The position numbers were made by a program, and so were the translations under genes. From Toxorhynchites rutilus septentrionalis (Eukaryota; Arthropoda; Insecta; Diptera; Culicidae), in NCBI RefSeq assembly GCF_029784135.1, contig NC_073745.1:309022834-309086833 (forward strand): a stretch of 64,000 bases of DNA, read 5' to 3'. A model generated the notes under the pieces. It saw nothing but the letters and a program-made list of their open reading frames with translations. It had not been told where the DNA came from and did not search any database. Below are positions 21,151 to 34,439 of this stretch, in pieces (the stretch's first letter is position 1; every line of letters starts with the position of its first letter).

Positions 21151-23689
21151 TCGAGTCAAAACGGGTTCATTCACAGCAGTATCAAATTAATTCCATGCAT
21201 ATTTTCAATATACATTCACATTTGACAAGAAATCGAGATAGATTTTCATCAATACACTCCGTACTGAATTAGCAAAGTTTTTATACTGGAATTACTGAAA
21301 TTATTTATAATGAAATGCAAGAAACAAATATTATAATATTCAAACCAAGAGGGAGGTGCCGTTAAATTATGTCATGCTGTGGATCACCAACTCCTTTCGC
21401 ACCACGATTGCCAGGTTTAATGACGTGAAACATATGAGAGAACAACGTATCATGTCCAGACTGAGGTCCGATCACTGCTCGGTCTCACACGGATTCAACC
21501 GAGGACTTTCCCATCTACTCTGCGACCACTGCAAATTGTGTAGTTGCCCGCACTACGAGGGTCTGCGAAATCTCTGTGAAATTACGACTCGGCAGTCGCT
21601 CAGCTAGCAACCAGTTGGCGGTGTCAACGATGGTGTCCATCATTATCAGCACTAACATATTTCGGGTGAATGAAAAGTTTAAGTACAAAGCCTCAATGAA
21701 ACAAACCAAGAAGAAGAATGACCAAAAGGAAGTGAGAGAGTACTGGAACTACGTCTTTCCGGTTATGCCTATCCAACATTCAAAAACCGTCACTAGGAAT
21801 GATCAGATTAGTCCAGGGAATCTCTGTAAGCTGGTTGGTATGATTTCCTCACAGATTCCAGAGAATCGTGAAACGGAATAATTGAGTTTGATACATTTCT
21901 GGAAGAAAAACTGGATCGATTGTTACACATAATTATCCATTTGATCTCAACGAATATATCAAATATTACGTATTAATTGAAACTCAATTTTTGCTTCCGC
22001 TCTCCAGAATCTCCCGTCTCAACTTTGAGCTTTTTTCCTGTTAAAAATCAACCGCATTTTTCTGGATGCCGATTTAATTATATGCTCAACAAACAGTCAT
22101 CAAGAAACGTTTTAGTCTTGTCTGTGTCATTCCTGTTGCGTCGTGAATTGCGTCGTAGTGTCATCGACACAAATCTTCCTTCATTTTCCCCGATATAATT
22201 CGTTATCGTGACTCCATTCAACCCTCCGATTACCCTTTTGCTTGTGCTATGGAACAAAGAGGTTTTCTTTGTTTTGACTAGGGCCAGAATCATCGAGAGG
22301 ACGACAAGCAAAGTTTGTTGGGGCTTGTTCTCCCCTCTTCTTCATTTTGGCGCCCACAAAGCAGGCATTTGTCCTTCCGGCCAAGTGTTTGTCATGCGCA
22401 TGTCCCTCGTTTGTAGCGGATCCTTTGTTATGATTTTTGTTTTGTTTGTTGTGGTTCGGACTGGAACAATCGGCCATATCTCGGACACAAAGAAGGTCGT
22501 CGAATCTGCAATAATGTTCTATCCCGAAGAAACACACAAATGACTGTTTGGTTTTAGCGTTGTCTAAACTGTGTCTCCAGGCTAAAATCTCACTTCCTAC
22601 ATCCAGAGAGAGTTATTTTTGTGGTGTCCACATAGGATGGCAGAAAGTATTTGGTGGTGATGGGCGGAGGCGGTGACAGTGGCCTCCATGGTCGTTCACA
22701 TTTTCACGCTTCCTTTTCTTTGCCCGCAACCGAGAGGTTTTTTTTTGTTCGTTCTGAGCTGATGGCGTGCGTTGATTTGGTTGGGATTCAGTAGCAGAAT
22801 TTCACGCGCGTTTTCACGAACAAGTCGAGTTTTCGTGAAATCGGAAGCAATAGCTTCGCACTCAATTTCGTAATGATGATCTACATCAAACATGTGGAGC
22901 TGAGCACGCGATTGCATGCTGTGCGCGTTTGGCAATTTTTGACATTTTTGACGATCGTGTAGGTTAGAAAAAAATTGGTACTCTCTATCCACCATCATAA
23001 GAAAAAGTATTCACGAGTTTTTCACACTAGCTCATTGGATGGTTGTCATGAGAGACGAATTCACACTGGGAAGGTCAAACTGTCTCGCCCAAATCACGGT
23101 TTGTGGTTACTTTTTCGCATTTTTCTTTCATTTTCATTTTAGAAATTTGTATTCAAGTGTGCAAATCGTATTGTTAGTGTGTTCGAATGTTAGGACATTC
23201 TCATAAAATAAACCTTGGTGGCTAGGCAGCCTTTTTGACGCGCGATTTCGTGATCATTTTTTGTCGCAAAAAAAACATGCACCACATCATTTGATATGTT
23301 CGGAAAAGAGTAATAAAACAGCAATTCTCAAGCAGAACCATCAATTTTAGTCTAAGATAACGCTCTCGTTTCGGCAAAGTCTTTATTAAATTTATTTCAT
23401 AGAAGTGATCTGTTAAGATCTGCAAATAGTTATGGTAATCATATCCGGAGAATGCGGTAAATAGAGGGAAGTAATTAAAAGTGTAAATTCGTCGAATTTG
23501 GTTCACATTTTGGATACATGTTTCATCCCTATTGCATGATTCTTTTTCATATCGATCACGATATATTTCATGACTTATCGCGTCGTGAATTCTTAAATAT
23601 ATCATATATTTTAACACTGATTCACGATGTATGAATCACATCTTAAGACATTTGGGTCATAGATATTGGATTTTTTGTTACTAGATTGA
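21151..23689. other. Unique sequence, no gene recognised
   Basis: Open frames at 21576-21881 (+), 22208-22543 (+), 22696-22998 (-) and 23222-23617 (-, 131 codons) lack start context, domains or splice partners. GC is a little higher at 22,200-22,700. If it is intron this is expected; a hidden small exon cannot be excluded. Confidence 0.35.
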
Positions 23690-25590
23690 TGTTTTTCGAC
23701 ATTAGGTTTTAGATTTCTAAGAATCCAGTTTTTTCGATTTTAGGCTTATGGATTCAAGATTTAACATTTTGACATTTTGAATTTGAGTTTTTCATATTTT
23801 TTATTGTTCTTAGATTTTTGATAGACGTCAGACACTTGAATTTTACCTTAATTTTAGTATTTTTTTAAGAATAACTCGATATTAAATATTTCTGGAACTA
23901 TTACAAAAAAGAAATCTTCCAAAATGGGTTCCTAGTCCTGCTCTCTGAAATTAATAGAATAATACATGCTCTGAATATAAATAAAATAAAAAATAGTAAT
24001 TAAAAAAAGAAACAAATATATATATTCGGGAAAAACTTTATTTTTTAAGCGAATTTTCCAATGTTTATCCATAAAAAAAATTTAGCTCGGAAACTATTGG
24101 TTTTATGAAACATGTTTTTGGGTGTTAAGAAAATAAAATCAACATTAAATTTTAGATAACTCAAAACTCATTTTTTTCCCTTCAAGAGCCCCGAAACAAA
24201 TCACTAGCACAATGGGGAAAGGTCTAAATAATTTATGTATTTTTAGCAATGGTGGAAAACGATAATTTTTTTCTTTTTTTTTCACGCCATTTAAATTGCT
24301 TTGAAATAAGGAGATGACAAAATTAGTTAATCACCGTGAAATATCATCAAAAAAAAACATCGATTTTTTTTAATTAAGAAATTTTGATTTTTTTCAATTT
24401 TGAAATTTAGTACTGCTCTAATACAGTGGAACCCCAATTATCCGCGAGCGGATGATCCGCGAAAGCGAGTTCCATAATAATTCTACAGAGATTCTCAAAA
24501 TTTGTCAGTGAGACGTAGGCGCTTGCTGTTTTCTTTTTTTATTTTTATTGTTTTATTTTTTTTGTTTTTACAACTCTTCATATCTTTTTTTTTGTTTTGG
24601 ATCTTGACATTTCTTCTCTATTTTTTTTATTTGAATGTGTTCGTACGTGTTTTCCCGAATTTTCAGATTATTGCACGGTACAAAAATATTTGATATTTTG
24701 TAAATATTCTTTTAGTATCTAAAAATTTGAAAAAAGGAGGAATTGTAAGACCCCATTACTGCTCTAATTTATATTTCTCTGTGATTTTTTAAAATTTTCA
24801 TTGAAATTGAAATTATTAATTAAATTTAATTTTAAATTTTTAAATTGAAATTTTTAATCGAGTAAATACAAGAAAACGAATTAATTTCATGACTAAGATA
24901 AGAGTAACGAAAATTGAACGATTCGACAGCTAGATCAGATGTCGATGCAAAAACAATAAAGATACAGATTTCAAAAAAAAAAAGAAAAGCTGAATTTTGA
25001 AAAAAAAACACATACAAACACTGAGTCTCAAAATTTAAAAAAAAAATAAAAATTTCGACATGCCAAAAAATATAAAATAAATTTGTTACCGTGCTATGTT
25101 TTTAAAGTTCTAAAAATATCATAAATATTGAAACACAAAAACATGCTCGAGTATAAATTAGGGTAGAACTAGGTGTCAAATTGAGAAGAATATTTGAACT
25201 CCCAAAAAATATGTTAAATTATGTCGAGAAATGTTCTCAAAATTCGAAAAAAATCACAAATGGGAAAATACCCGCAAGTATATTTTAAAAAACTGTATTG
25301 GGTCTCAAAATTATAATTTAATTTCATTTAATTTCGCTGATATTTTTTTCATCAAGCAATGCTGGAGAAATTCTGGAAAAATTAAAATTATAAATAAAAC
25401 CCTTACAAATGCGTTTTAACAACAGTTAGAAGAGATTGGAGGGTCTCAAAATTCAAAAATATTTGTTTCTAAAATTCAGAAATGCGAAAAAAAAAAATTT
25501 CAATGGAATTTTTTTACGTAAGACAAGAAGATTGGGTGTAAAATGGAAATCTTAAAACTGCGAGAATTGTTCCACGAAGTCGGGATTTTT
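23690..25590. repeat. AT-rich low-complexity tract
   Basis: About 1.9 kb dominated by poly-A, poly-T and TTTTTATTTTT runs (for example 24520-24640). It contains a pogo-like end at 24424 but no gene. The 24502-24693 frame is Phe-rich translation of T-runs. Confidence 0.6.
24424..24535. mobile_element. pogo-like MITE fragment
   Basis: CAGTGGAACCCCAATTATCC at 24424, preceded by TA, then a local GCGGATGATCCGC palindrome and ATTTGTCAGTGAGACGTAG. The last block is the reverse complement of the distal part of the element at 16823-17145, so this is one arm of the same family. Confidence 0.6.
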
Positions 25591-25639
25591 TTTGCGCAGT
25601 GTTTTTTTCGGCTCTCTAATAAGTTACTGCATGTGTTTT

Positions 25640-26610
25640 AGCGCATTACATTTTTCTAAGCAGTGTGAATCTTTGTTTTTCAAAAAAACCTGTCGGAAAC
25701 AAGAGAAGAATAAACTTAAGGAAAGCCATCCAAACATTAAACGAAGTTTTGCATCAGTTTTCCGGTCAAACATGTATGAGATTGTCGCACATGCTATGGA
25801 ATATAGGCTGCTGGAACTAAAATTGATTTTTTGTGTTACGGCAGCATCGATAGTTAAATAGTTTTTGCGTGAATGTCAGACAGAGGCACCGATGGTTCCT
25901 TTCGTTTTCGATGACCTAGCGGGACTTGTGAAGTATTATGGAGAAAATTATGAAATCCGAACGACTGAAAGTGAAATCTAAATCACCTCACAAAAACCAT
26001 TCTACTGTTACCTGGAAGTATTATAATTGGATTTGCAACGAAATCCGCAATCAACAAGCAAGGAATTCCGCAAAATTCGATGAAGGTGTCCTAATATTTC
26101 ATACCAGATATCGTGAGTTCTACTGTGGATTTTTAAAGAAATTGTTCATACAATCCCCTTTGACATATCGCACCTAACGTGTTTTAAACCGGATGTGATT
26201 ATCAACTTTCCAGATATAGCGATGAAACGGACGGAGTTATGCTTGGAAGTATTCGTCGATAAACAACATTTGCCCGGCGTTTGTGCACATAAAATAAAGA
26301 ATAAGTATGGACAATTGTGTCCAACGTCTTCTGCTGAAATTATATAATCTGCATATCAAATAAAAGATCAAAGATTGCCTAACTCTTGGATAGAAATTAT
26401 CGCTCAGTCGCAGAAGGAGCTTCCAGTTTTGACCTTGTTTGTGAAAAAAGTTCTGAACCTATCGCATGGCAATGCTTCATTGGAGAGAGAGGATTTTCTT
26501 CTAAAAGCACGAACGAGGCTAGAAACTCGAAGATTTTGGTTGACACCCAGAGAGATGCAGTCTTGATGGTAGAAAAAATGAAATGCTCAAAAAGTGTTAA
26601 AAGTTGAACT
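25640..26610 (+). pseudogene. hAT-like (BED/hAT) protein fossil
   Basis: Across several plus frames the translation gives EAPMVPFVFDDLAGLVKYY near 25884-25940, then CFKPDVIINFPDI with KRTELCLEVFVD near 26187-26250, then ELPVLTLFVKKVLNLSHGNA followed by SLERE/ERGFS at about 26415-26500. LSHGNAxxERGFS is the hallmark of the C-terminal dimerisation region of a hAT-related family, and PFVFDDLAxLVKYY belongs to the same proteins. Multiple stops and frame changes separate the blocks. It encodes no functional protein. Confidence 0.55.
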
Positions 26611-26639
26611 GGATTTGTAATAACGCTCAATAAACATAA

Positions 26640-27450
26640 TCCGTTTAATGCAACTTCTTTTCTCGTGGTTTTCTTATGTCATCCAAAAGAAACATTCGTA
26701 TCATTGAAACCATAGTAGTTGATAGTTGGAATGTATGTGGGACGATTGGCATACCCCCCGGCGAAAAACGAAGCAAGAGTTAGTTCTCAGTGTTACCCCG
26801 ACCGATGCACACGCATCTTTGCATTTGTTGATAATCTAAATTGAATAAAGATAATGTTAATATTCCTCAACAACTCCTTTCCTCAACTTTTCTTATATGT
26901 ATATCCAGCATACGGGTCGAAACATGTCCTTTAAATAAATCAAGGCTCTGGGGTAAAAGTGGGACGCATTTTAAGGAAAAAAGATTCTGGGTCATTGAAA
27001 ATGCTACTTACTTTGTGTTATTTGTTTCATCTCGTCTCATATGCTCCTATTCCTGCTAAGCATTTTTATTCAGCGTTTTTTTTAACAAGATAGATTTTCT
27101 GTGTAATTTTATTATGGATTTTAGGGTCAACTCAGGAACTGATCATAGAAGGTATCCGGGAAATGCTCGGAATATGTTTGGATGTGACCAATGAAGTTCT
27201 GTTCAGTTATTCTAATAAATGATTTTGTTTGAATTCGGAGTAAGTAGAGGTGGGGTGGATCTGATACGTCTGAAAGCGATTCAGGTTCCAGAAACAATTT
27301 CGTCCGTATCTCCTGAATCCAATATCCAAGCAAAAATCTGTTGCTGAGATACACATCGTCCAATTTTTTGTCACATGCGGAACTTGGAAACATAAAGTAA
27401 AAAAACATTCGCAATTCGGGTTTTCAAAATCAATTTTTAACTAACTAACT
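26640..27450. other. No gene seen
   Basis: A 95-codon minus frame (27127-27414) and a short plus frame have no recognisable domain. GGGGTAAAAGTGGGACGCA at about 26950 belongs to a diffuse repeat type also seen at 29930 and 40530. Confidence 0.35.
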
Positions 27451-27544
27451 TATTAAATTTCATTTCTGAAAGTCGGGAATTTCGTGAAATCATGCGAAAA
27501 AAACGGGAAAAATTCGGGAATTCAAAAATTGGGTGGCCACCCTG
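27451..27544. mobile_element. Solo terminus of a hAT-like MITE
   Basis: The sequence ends GGGTGGCCACCCTG (27531-27544); read inward from the other strand it is CAGGGTGGCCACCC followed by repeated GAATTCCCG / TTTCCCG words. This is a terminus type of hAT-like MITEs. No partner end was found. Confidence 0.45.
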
Positions 27545-27559
27545 ATTTGTTCACATTCC

Positions 27560-27690
27560 AGTTAACATTTATTGATAGGTCGCATAGATGTTTGCATTAT
27601 TTGGTTGGAAAAATATCTACTCATTTATCACAATGAATAAAAATAAAAATAAAAACGAACAATTGAATAACTGTAAAATGTCAAACCTTA
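27560..27690 (-). repeat. Interspersed repeat R2, partial copy
   Basis: Inverted match to 21035-21130: TATCACAATGAATAAAA, GAACAATTGAATAACTGT, and the GATGTTTGCAT block. Non-coding. Confidence 0.5.
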
Positions 27691-27699
27691 TCTAAACGC

Positions 27700-28849
27700 T
27701 TTGATTTTTCCACTTTGTGTTCCTCTAATTGTACCGACCAAAAAGAATTATTAATGTTCCAGTGAAATACCATTTGGATACATCAATATCACTGCGTCAA
27801 TAATCGTAGTTCTCCACCGTTTATATCACACCATCTGAGAGGAATTAGGGAATCAGCAAACATTGGGCTCGCTCTAGTCAACCTCATTTTCTCATTCATT
27901 TTTCATTGATGCTCAGAAGCAAAGCAGGAAACAATTATTTAAATATTGCATATGTGAAAAACATTCATTTATATGCCAGCGAGACGAGGTTTTTCGCGAA
28001 AACGCTTCGGTGGGAGAGTTTGAAAGATGTTAAAGATGTTAGATGAATGTTAGTTGCAATTCTGATTTTTTTGTAATTTTGTTCTCAAATCCGAGATGGC
28101 AACCGGATAAAAATACACTTGCGTCGGTTTTCATACCGTTAGATAAAGGGTGTTTGTGTACAATTGAATTAGACGTAAGCATTTTTAAATTTATGCGATA
28201 ATGGTACAAATGTAGAATCGTCTCCCAACTCCAGCTTTCAGGAACCTTATAACTATGGGCATAGTGATTCAAAATGACCTCTACAGTCATATTAAATACG
28301 TTTATTCTTGAAATAGTTGTTATTTGAAAAAAAATCGAAAATTAATCGTAAAGGAATTTTTTTCTTTAAATTTCCCCATCTTGCAAATAAGATTAATATT
28401 TGGGCTATGATTTCAGGTTTTAACACTTCAAGTGTGAAGAAAAATAGACGAATGTTTTTTGAGTTATAAAAAATTAGTGTTAATTTTTGTTATTTTCAAC
28501 AAATAAAATCCTTAAGATATTTTTCGCAATGTCTTATAAGGTTCCTACAACTCGTTTGAAGTATAGTAAATAAAAAAAGGAATTCACTAATTGAATTTTC
28601 TCTTAACAAAACCTCTTTCTCACATAAAATACATATATCCGGAATCTCTTAGGAGGTGATAGTGGATCATATTTGTGAAAAAAATCCTCCATATGGTTGC
28701 ACATGGTCGAATTTTAACAATGATAGAGTTGTAGAACTTTTTTTTTTGTTTCGGTCTCTGTTTGCCTACTTCAAAGAGTACGCTACGTGAGATGATTTTA
28801 AAAATGAGAAAAGTTTATACAGGATACAGTTGAGAAATATCTAAATTGT
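27700..28849. other. No gene seen
   Basis: AT-rich unique DNA. The 28039-28290 minus frame has no domain. Confidence 0.4.
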
Positions 28850-29070
28850 TGAATTTAAGTTTTATTTTGAAAGTAAAAAAAAACTTAAAAACTCATTAGA
28901 ATTTTTTTTCCCGAAAATGCACAAAAATCTTGATTGTTTCTATCAATTAAATTAAAGCTCTCTAATCACTCTACAATTTGTTCTTTGACACCCAACTCCT
29001 ATCTTTTTCTAAATTCGCTTCAATGTCATTTTAACACTTTGGCGGCTATGGTGTTTTGGCCAAAAAGTTC
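28850..29070. repeat. Interspersed repeat R3
   Basis: Shares CTCTACAATTTGTTCTTTG, a following CACCCAACTCCT or CATCCTACTACT block, TTAAAGCTCT and CGCT(G/T)CAATRYCATTTT with 37470-37600 in the same orientation. Non-coding, class unknown. Confidence 0.5.
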
Positions 29071-29437
29071 GTAAAAACCTGGACCCTCCATGGTTGATTC
29101 TTATACTAGATGGTGCCAGGAACCCATCTAGCATAGAATTTTATCCCCATCTGCCATATAAGGGTAAAAACTACCCGTGTGTAGTACTGCACACGCGGCC
29201 CCAACTCAAGGTAAACGAGTAAAATATCGATAAAAATAATTATAAACAATTCATTTTTTCGAATATTAAATTTTATAACATTATTTCAAACTCGTAAAAT
29301 ATATTCTATTAAAATAATCCAAACATAAAAACTTTTCGGAATATTTCGGGCAGTGATAAATTGTAATTGGTAGAATAATACAAGCAGTGATGCCCAACTA
29401 TGACATCGAAGTGTACTACTATGTATTGAGGCCAGTA

Positions 29438-29867
29438 TTTTTTTTTATCCCATTTATTTATTTAAGGCTCATTAGCATTTTGGCTGTAACAGAGCCGAAT
29501 TTTAATCGTGTACATGTCACATGGTTATCATATATCTATAATTAGCACATTACACAGTTGCCATTCGCCAGTATTCCTTCTATACCATTACATATGGTAC
29601 ATTCACACATTCACAACGGAGACAGTTGCTTGATCATTGTTAAGTTATTTACAGAACAGCAGCCCGATGTGTCTTGCAGAGCAGAGCAGTTGTATGGATA
29701 AATCGATCTTATTCCGACCGTGGATCGATCTCCATCGCTGATGATTGTTGCGTGGACGTAGCTATTCTGTAACAACACAAAGATGGTCAATGAGGGTCCT
29801 GAGTTTTGAACTCACGATCGATCGCTTACTAAGCGAACGCGCAACCAATGTGGCTACGGAGACCCCC
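29438..29867 (-). mobile_element. Full-length tRNA-derived SINE, 430 bp, perfect 14-bp TSD
   Basis: Flanked by TATTGAGGCCAGTA at 29424-29437 and 29868-29881, identical on both sides. On minus it starts GGGGGTCTCCGTAGCC (tRNA-like head), with a B-box-like GAGTTCAAAACTC and an anticodon-like arm TTCGCTTAGTAAGCG. The tail is a hairpin GGCTC/GAGCC (plus 29466-29470 and 29492-29496), then A/T-rich TAAATAAATAAATGG and poly-A. The exact TSD implies a fairly recent insertion. A second copy is at 13538-14032. Confidence 0.85.
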
Positions 29868-29881
29868 TATTGAGGCCAGTA

Positions 29882-32384
29882 GAAAACGAAAAACACATTA
29901 GTTTTAACGTAAAACGTGTAGGGGAAATTGGGGTAAGACGGACATGTTAAGAAGAACTTCAATTGTATCTTTGGGAAATCATGTTTTCCAAAACTTAAAA
30001 GCAGTTTCTTACAGTTCAATATACTGGTTTTCGAAATAATTGGCCAAATGTTTTATAAAAATGTGGTTTTCCATATTTTTTACTGAAATTAAAACCAACC
30101 GAGAATTAGAACATTTTCATCGATGCGGGTATAATGGACATATAGCGGGGGAAATATATGACCTTCAAGCTTAATGTTGAAATTTTTTTTTTTTCTTGAA
30201 ATAAGTCATATTTGAAATATAACACTTTTTTCTTACTGTATATAATCGTGTTCAGAATTGTTCATAGCCGAATCATATATAATCGAGTTCGACCTGTAAT
30301 ACCATTGAAATGATGTGTATAAATTACAACACAATGAACAATACAATCAAATAAATACAATTTGAGTTATCGAGTTCGCCAATTAGAGCAATTTGATAAA
30401 TATAATTATGAGTAAAACGCGTCTTTAAATCTAGGCAAATGGAAATTAAATAATTGCGGTAGCTTACCGATCAGTCAGCGATTCCAGTGACATATAATAG
30501 TTATTTGGGGAGACTCCTCAAAGACTTATCAAAAGAAATATTGATAAGTCAGAATTAGTTGTTTATCGTTTGGGTGCCTAACAATGATCAACACTTATTA
30601 CAACTTGGATTATTCGATACAAAACATTCTAGCTAAGTGAAAAAAATAGCACGAGAGAAATTCCGTGCAGCGAAAACACGTAAACGGCGGGTTCATATTT
30701 GCATCACTTTCTCAAATAGATGAACTCGCAGAAGAAACGTAGTATGCTTGCTGTAACCTTCAGCTGCCGGCGAAGCATTTTGTTTATTGTTTAGTTTCAA
30801 AGGGGATTCGAATAATGTGAGGGCGGACGGCGGATGACGAAATTTAAACACACCCCACGGCTGGTTATTCCCGACATAATTAGCAATCCATCATCTCTCA
30901 CTGTCATCGTCATTGGAAAGATGAAAGTCAAAGAAACTGAGGATTAGCAATGTTTTGACGTGTAACAATGAGTATGAGAAAAAATACGATTTTTCTATTG
31001 CGTCTTACACCATGAAACAACAAGGATAATTACTATAAAACCATTATTCTATGAAACAAAGGTAATTAATAGCCTTCGTTCGAGGCAGGAAAATCCCCGT
31101 GACGCATCCACATTTCCCATCTGTCTGTGGGGAACGTGGAAAATCTCATCACAAGAATGCACCACTGCTGTTTCCAAGGATCAGTCAAAAATAAAATTTG
31201 AAAAAAAAACATGACAAACATGAATTACGCCCTCAGTTCTCGGAGGCCATACATATGTTGTCTAATGACAGATCCCACATACTACACCGAGGCGGTTGTG
31301 TTTATGGACGACGGCTGATGAACACTCTCGGAAAAATGGGTAAGAGATACCATTTGCACGGTACCGCCCACTGAATTTTCGCCCGAATTCTGTTTAAAAT
31401 AAACCGCGTGCCGAAGAAATTCCTTGGAATTGTGGTTTGACCCAATTGCAGCCGGCGCAATCGTTCGTTCGCGTTTTATTTCGCTACCAGACTTCCGAGG
31501 GACTTACTCATTCCGATGAGGGGGAATAACCTATGGGTTTGGGGTATTGTTAATTGGTAGTCGCAAATGTTTCCGGCTTGCTCGAACAATTTTCAAGCGC
31601 ATTCAATCTATCATTGTTTTTTATGTTTATATTGAATGTTGAGATGTGTTATTCTAAATGAAATCCTTTAAACTCGCTCTATTGTTCTGTGTCGGTTTTA
31701 TTTGGCCTAAGATTGTAATTGTGATTTTCAACCAAATTTTTTTTTCGAATTGATCGGGATAGCACAAGGATTTGTAAAACATGGATGATTGTTTTCGCCT
31801 AATACATCCCTGCTTTGCCCCGCCAGTTTTGTGAAGAATAATGATGATCATATAACAGATGCAAACATGCCCTCTCAAAAATTGATTGAAATTAATCGAA
31901 AAGTTCGCTGTTTCGTTGATTTTATTTTTGTTTTGTATATTGGACACCCACATTGAAAGTTTCGAACTGTTACCCTTACGACTGAAAAATAAATGAACTA
32001 TTCAGGAAAAATACCATTTTAAACATTTTAAACAAAATGTTACCAAAATTGGAATTAAATATTAAAAACTTTTATAACTAAAAATTGAGTGTCCGGTAAG
32101 AAACCTGATTGTTGACGTAGTACTTTCAAATCATATTATTCATTCCGATTTCTTATCACATAAGATGATGTATTAGATTGCATAAAAGTTTTGGAATCAA
32201 CTTTTAGTCGGAAGTTTTGGTGGCCTTGAAAAGGTTTGCGCAGTTTTGTTGAATCAGCTGTAGATGGTTGATTCATAATTCATTCTTGCCCACGCGAGAA
32301 CATTACACAAGCTGGCCATATATCGCATTTTATTCCTCATTATCAATGCACGTACAGTACTAAGTGCATCTACTAAGTACTAAG
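29882..32384. other. No gene seen
   Basis: Unique AT-rich sequence plus a diffuse GGGGTAAGACGGACA-type repeat at 29925-30180 that recurs near 40530-40930. No coding exon or TIR pair was recognised; the 31654-31953 minus frame lacks any domain. Confidence 0.4.
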
Positions 32385-32590
32385 TGCAGTGTTTGAGTTT
32401 TTTGAAAATCGAAAAATCACCCAAGTAAAGGAAATCGGGGGTTTCGAAAAATTTTTTTTGATGCCAAATGTCTTAAAATGGTATGAAACGTCGGGATCTA
32501 GTGTCAAAAAAAAATTTTTGTCAAAAATCGGCACTCTGGTACTTTTTTTTCGGAATACGAAACGAAAAGTATGGTTTTGGGTCCCAATAA
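32385..32590. repeat. Interspersed repeat R1 copy
   Basis: Contains TTTGATGCCAAATGTCTTAA, AAACGTCGGGATCTAGTGTC and GTTTCGAAAAATTTTTT blocks of family R1, and runs directly into the palindrome that follows. Confidence 0.55.
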
Positions 32591-32592
32591 AA

Positions 32593-32971
32593 ATAGTTAT
32601 CTCGATTTTTCATTCGGAACTTGCTACGAAATGTTGATTTGCATGATAATATACCCTATGCAACATATAAGCTCATTCGGACTCATTTACTGGTGTCACA
32701 AACGTTAAATTTGAGTTTTTTTGAAAAACAAAAAATCACGGAAAATCGAGGTTTTAATTTTTTTTTTATGCCAAATGTCTTAAAATTGCATTACCCGCCT
32801 AAAATTTTTTTTTAACCCCGATTTCCGGTGATTTTTTGGTTTTCAAAAAAACTCAAACTTTAACGTCTGACATCAGTAAATGAAGTCCGAATGAGCTAAT
32901 ATTTTGCATAGGGTATATTGTGCAAATCAACATGTCGTAGCGAGTCCCGAATGAAAAATCGAGATAACTAT
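32593..32971. repeat. 379-bp imperfect palindrome containing R1
   Basis: The left arm begins ATAGTTATCTCGATTTTTC and the right arm ends in its complement GAAAAATCGAGATAACTAT. Further paired blocks are TTGATTTGCA / TGCAAATCAA, AATATACCCTATGCA / TGCATAGGGTATATT, and CTCATTCGGACT / AGTCCGAATGAG. The centre (about 32750-32820) holds the ATGCCAAATGTCTTAAAATT core. It would fold into a long hairpin. No ORF. Confidence 0.75.
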
Positions 32972-34435
32972 GGGCCTGATCACGAACGTCACTTCACGGT
33001 GAAAACGAAGTTCATCCGTCGTGACAACTTTGATGAACTCGGTGTTATTATGAATATCACGATACTGTCACGTCACAGGGAAAAACAAGTATATTTGTCA
33101 CTTGTGTTTTAGATGGTGAAAGCTAGTCACGCGGAATGGAGTAAGTTTAGTTTCGGATTTATGTATCTTTTTTGCTAACATTTTGAATCTTGTCTTGCTT
33201 TTTAAGAAAGAAAAGATAAATAAACAGCAATTTACCCGCTTGGTGGCATTTTTAGAACGAAATCCTGATGTATCCATAGGACGTAAATTTGTTTTTTTTG
33301 TTTCGATAATTACGCTATATAATTGAGAACTATAAATGTAGCTCCCGTAAACCGATTGAAACTTGGCGAATAGATATTTTCAACGATATTGTATTGAAGA
33401 CATACTTTGAATGAAAGAATATTCAAGTTTCAAACAAAGAAAAAATGAATATATCATTATAATATATCATATATCAAGCTTTTAAATTGATAATTTTTAA
33501 ATTATTCTCTAGTTCTTTTTCCATAATTTTGATATCCGTCTAAAGAAAATCTGAAACATTTTCTGCTTTTGGAAAATTCCTTGAAACTCATCAGATGTTT
33601 CATATGAAAATTATGCTTCTGACCGACGTTACTGACCAGTTTTTGTTTAAATAATTATATCAAACCTCATGTCCCGTATATCAAATTACACGAGAATGGG
33701 AAGGATAAGAGGATTAAACTTCAGAATCCCATATGGGAGTAGCTCAGATTATACTGATCATGAGATGAATAAACTTGGGTTTATTCTGAGATATAGAAGA
33801 TATTATTATTCATCAAAATTGTAGAAACGGTTGTTAAAAAAAATAATTTAACGTTGACCTATACTAAATACTATTCACTATTCAAACGAGTAAGACAGAG
33901 CTGAGAACAAGAGTATGCGAGATATCGATTATTAAACTCATGATAGTCATGCTTTATCTCTAGAGGAAATAAAATTACATTCTCATATGTTCAACAACTA
34001 CATTATTCAAGAGCAACCAAGTATTCCTTCTCATCTTTGAACCAACGTTTGATTTAGCAAACTAACGCACCAAGCAAATGATTCATGGAATGAGTCCGTA
34101 TACATGGCATTGAAATACCGAATCAACGAGGTATAATCGCAAACTTATCATCCTAAAACATAGTTCAATTAAATGGAATATTATCTAATACACTTATTAA
34201 TTTTACCTACATAACGTTCAAATGTCCGAAATTATGCAACCGATATAACGTTCAAACGCCCGAAATTATGCAACTGACATGTCTCTTATAAACGGGAATG
34301 AACTCTTTCACTTCACGGAGTTTATTTTTACACGCAACTGTCCGTGACAATGATGATAGACACAAAAAGATTAAGAAAGAACCATACATTTATTGGCACC
34401 CTAACCAACACTTATACACTTAATAACAACGAAAA
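32972..34435. other. No gene; MITE-like scrap at its start
   Basis: 32972-33090 (GGGCCTGATCACGAACGTCA, GTGAAAACGAAGTTCATC, CGTCACAGGG) looks like a piece of a palindromic MITE but no matching far end is found. The rest is AT-rich, with a repeated ATAACGTTCAAA(T/C)G block at 34213 and 34247. Confidence 0.4.
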
Positions 34436-34439
34436 CAAA

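Noticed and set aside
23222..23617. 131-codon minus-strand frame
   Set aside because: Residue content is what AT-rich DNA gives; I recognise no family and no splice or start signals.
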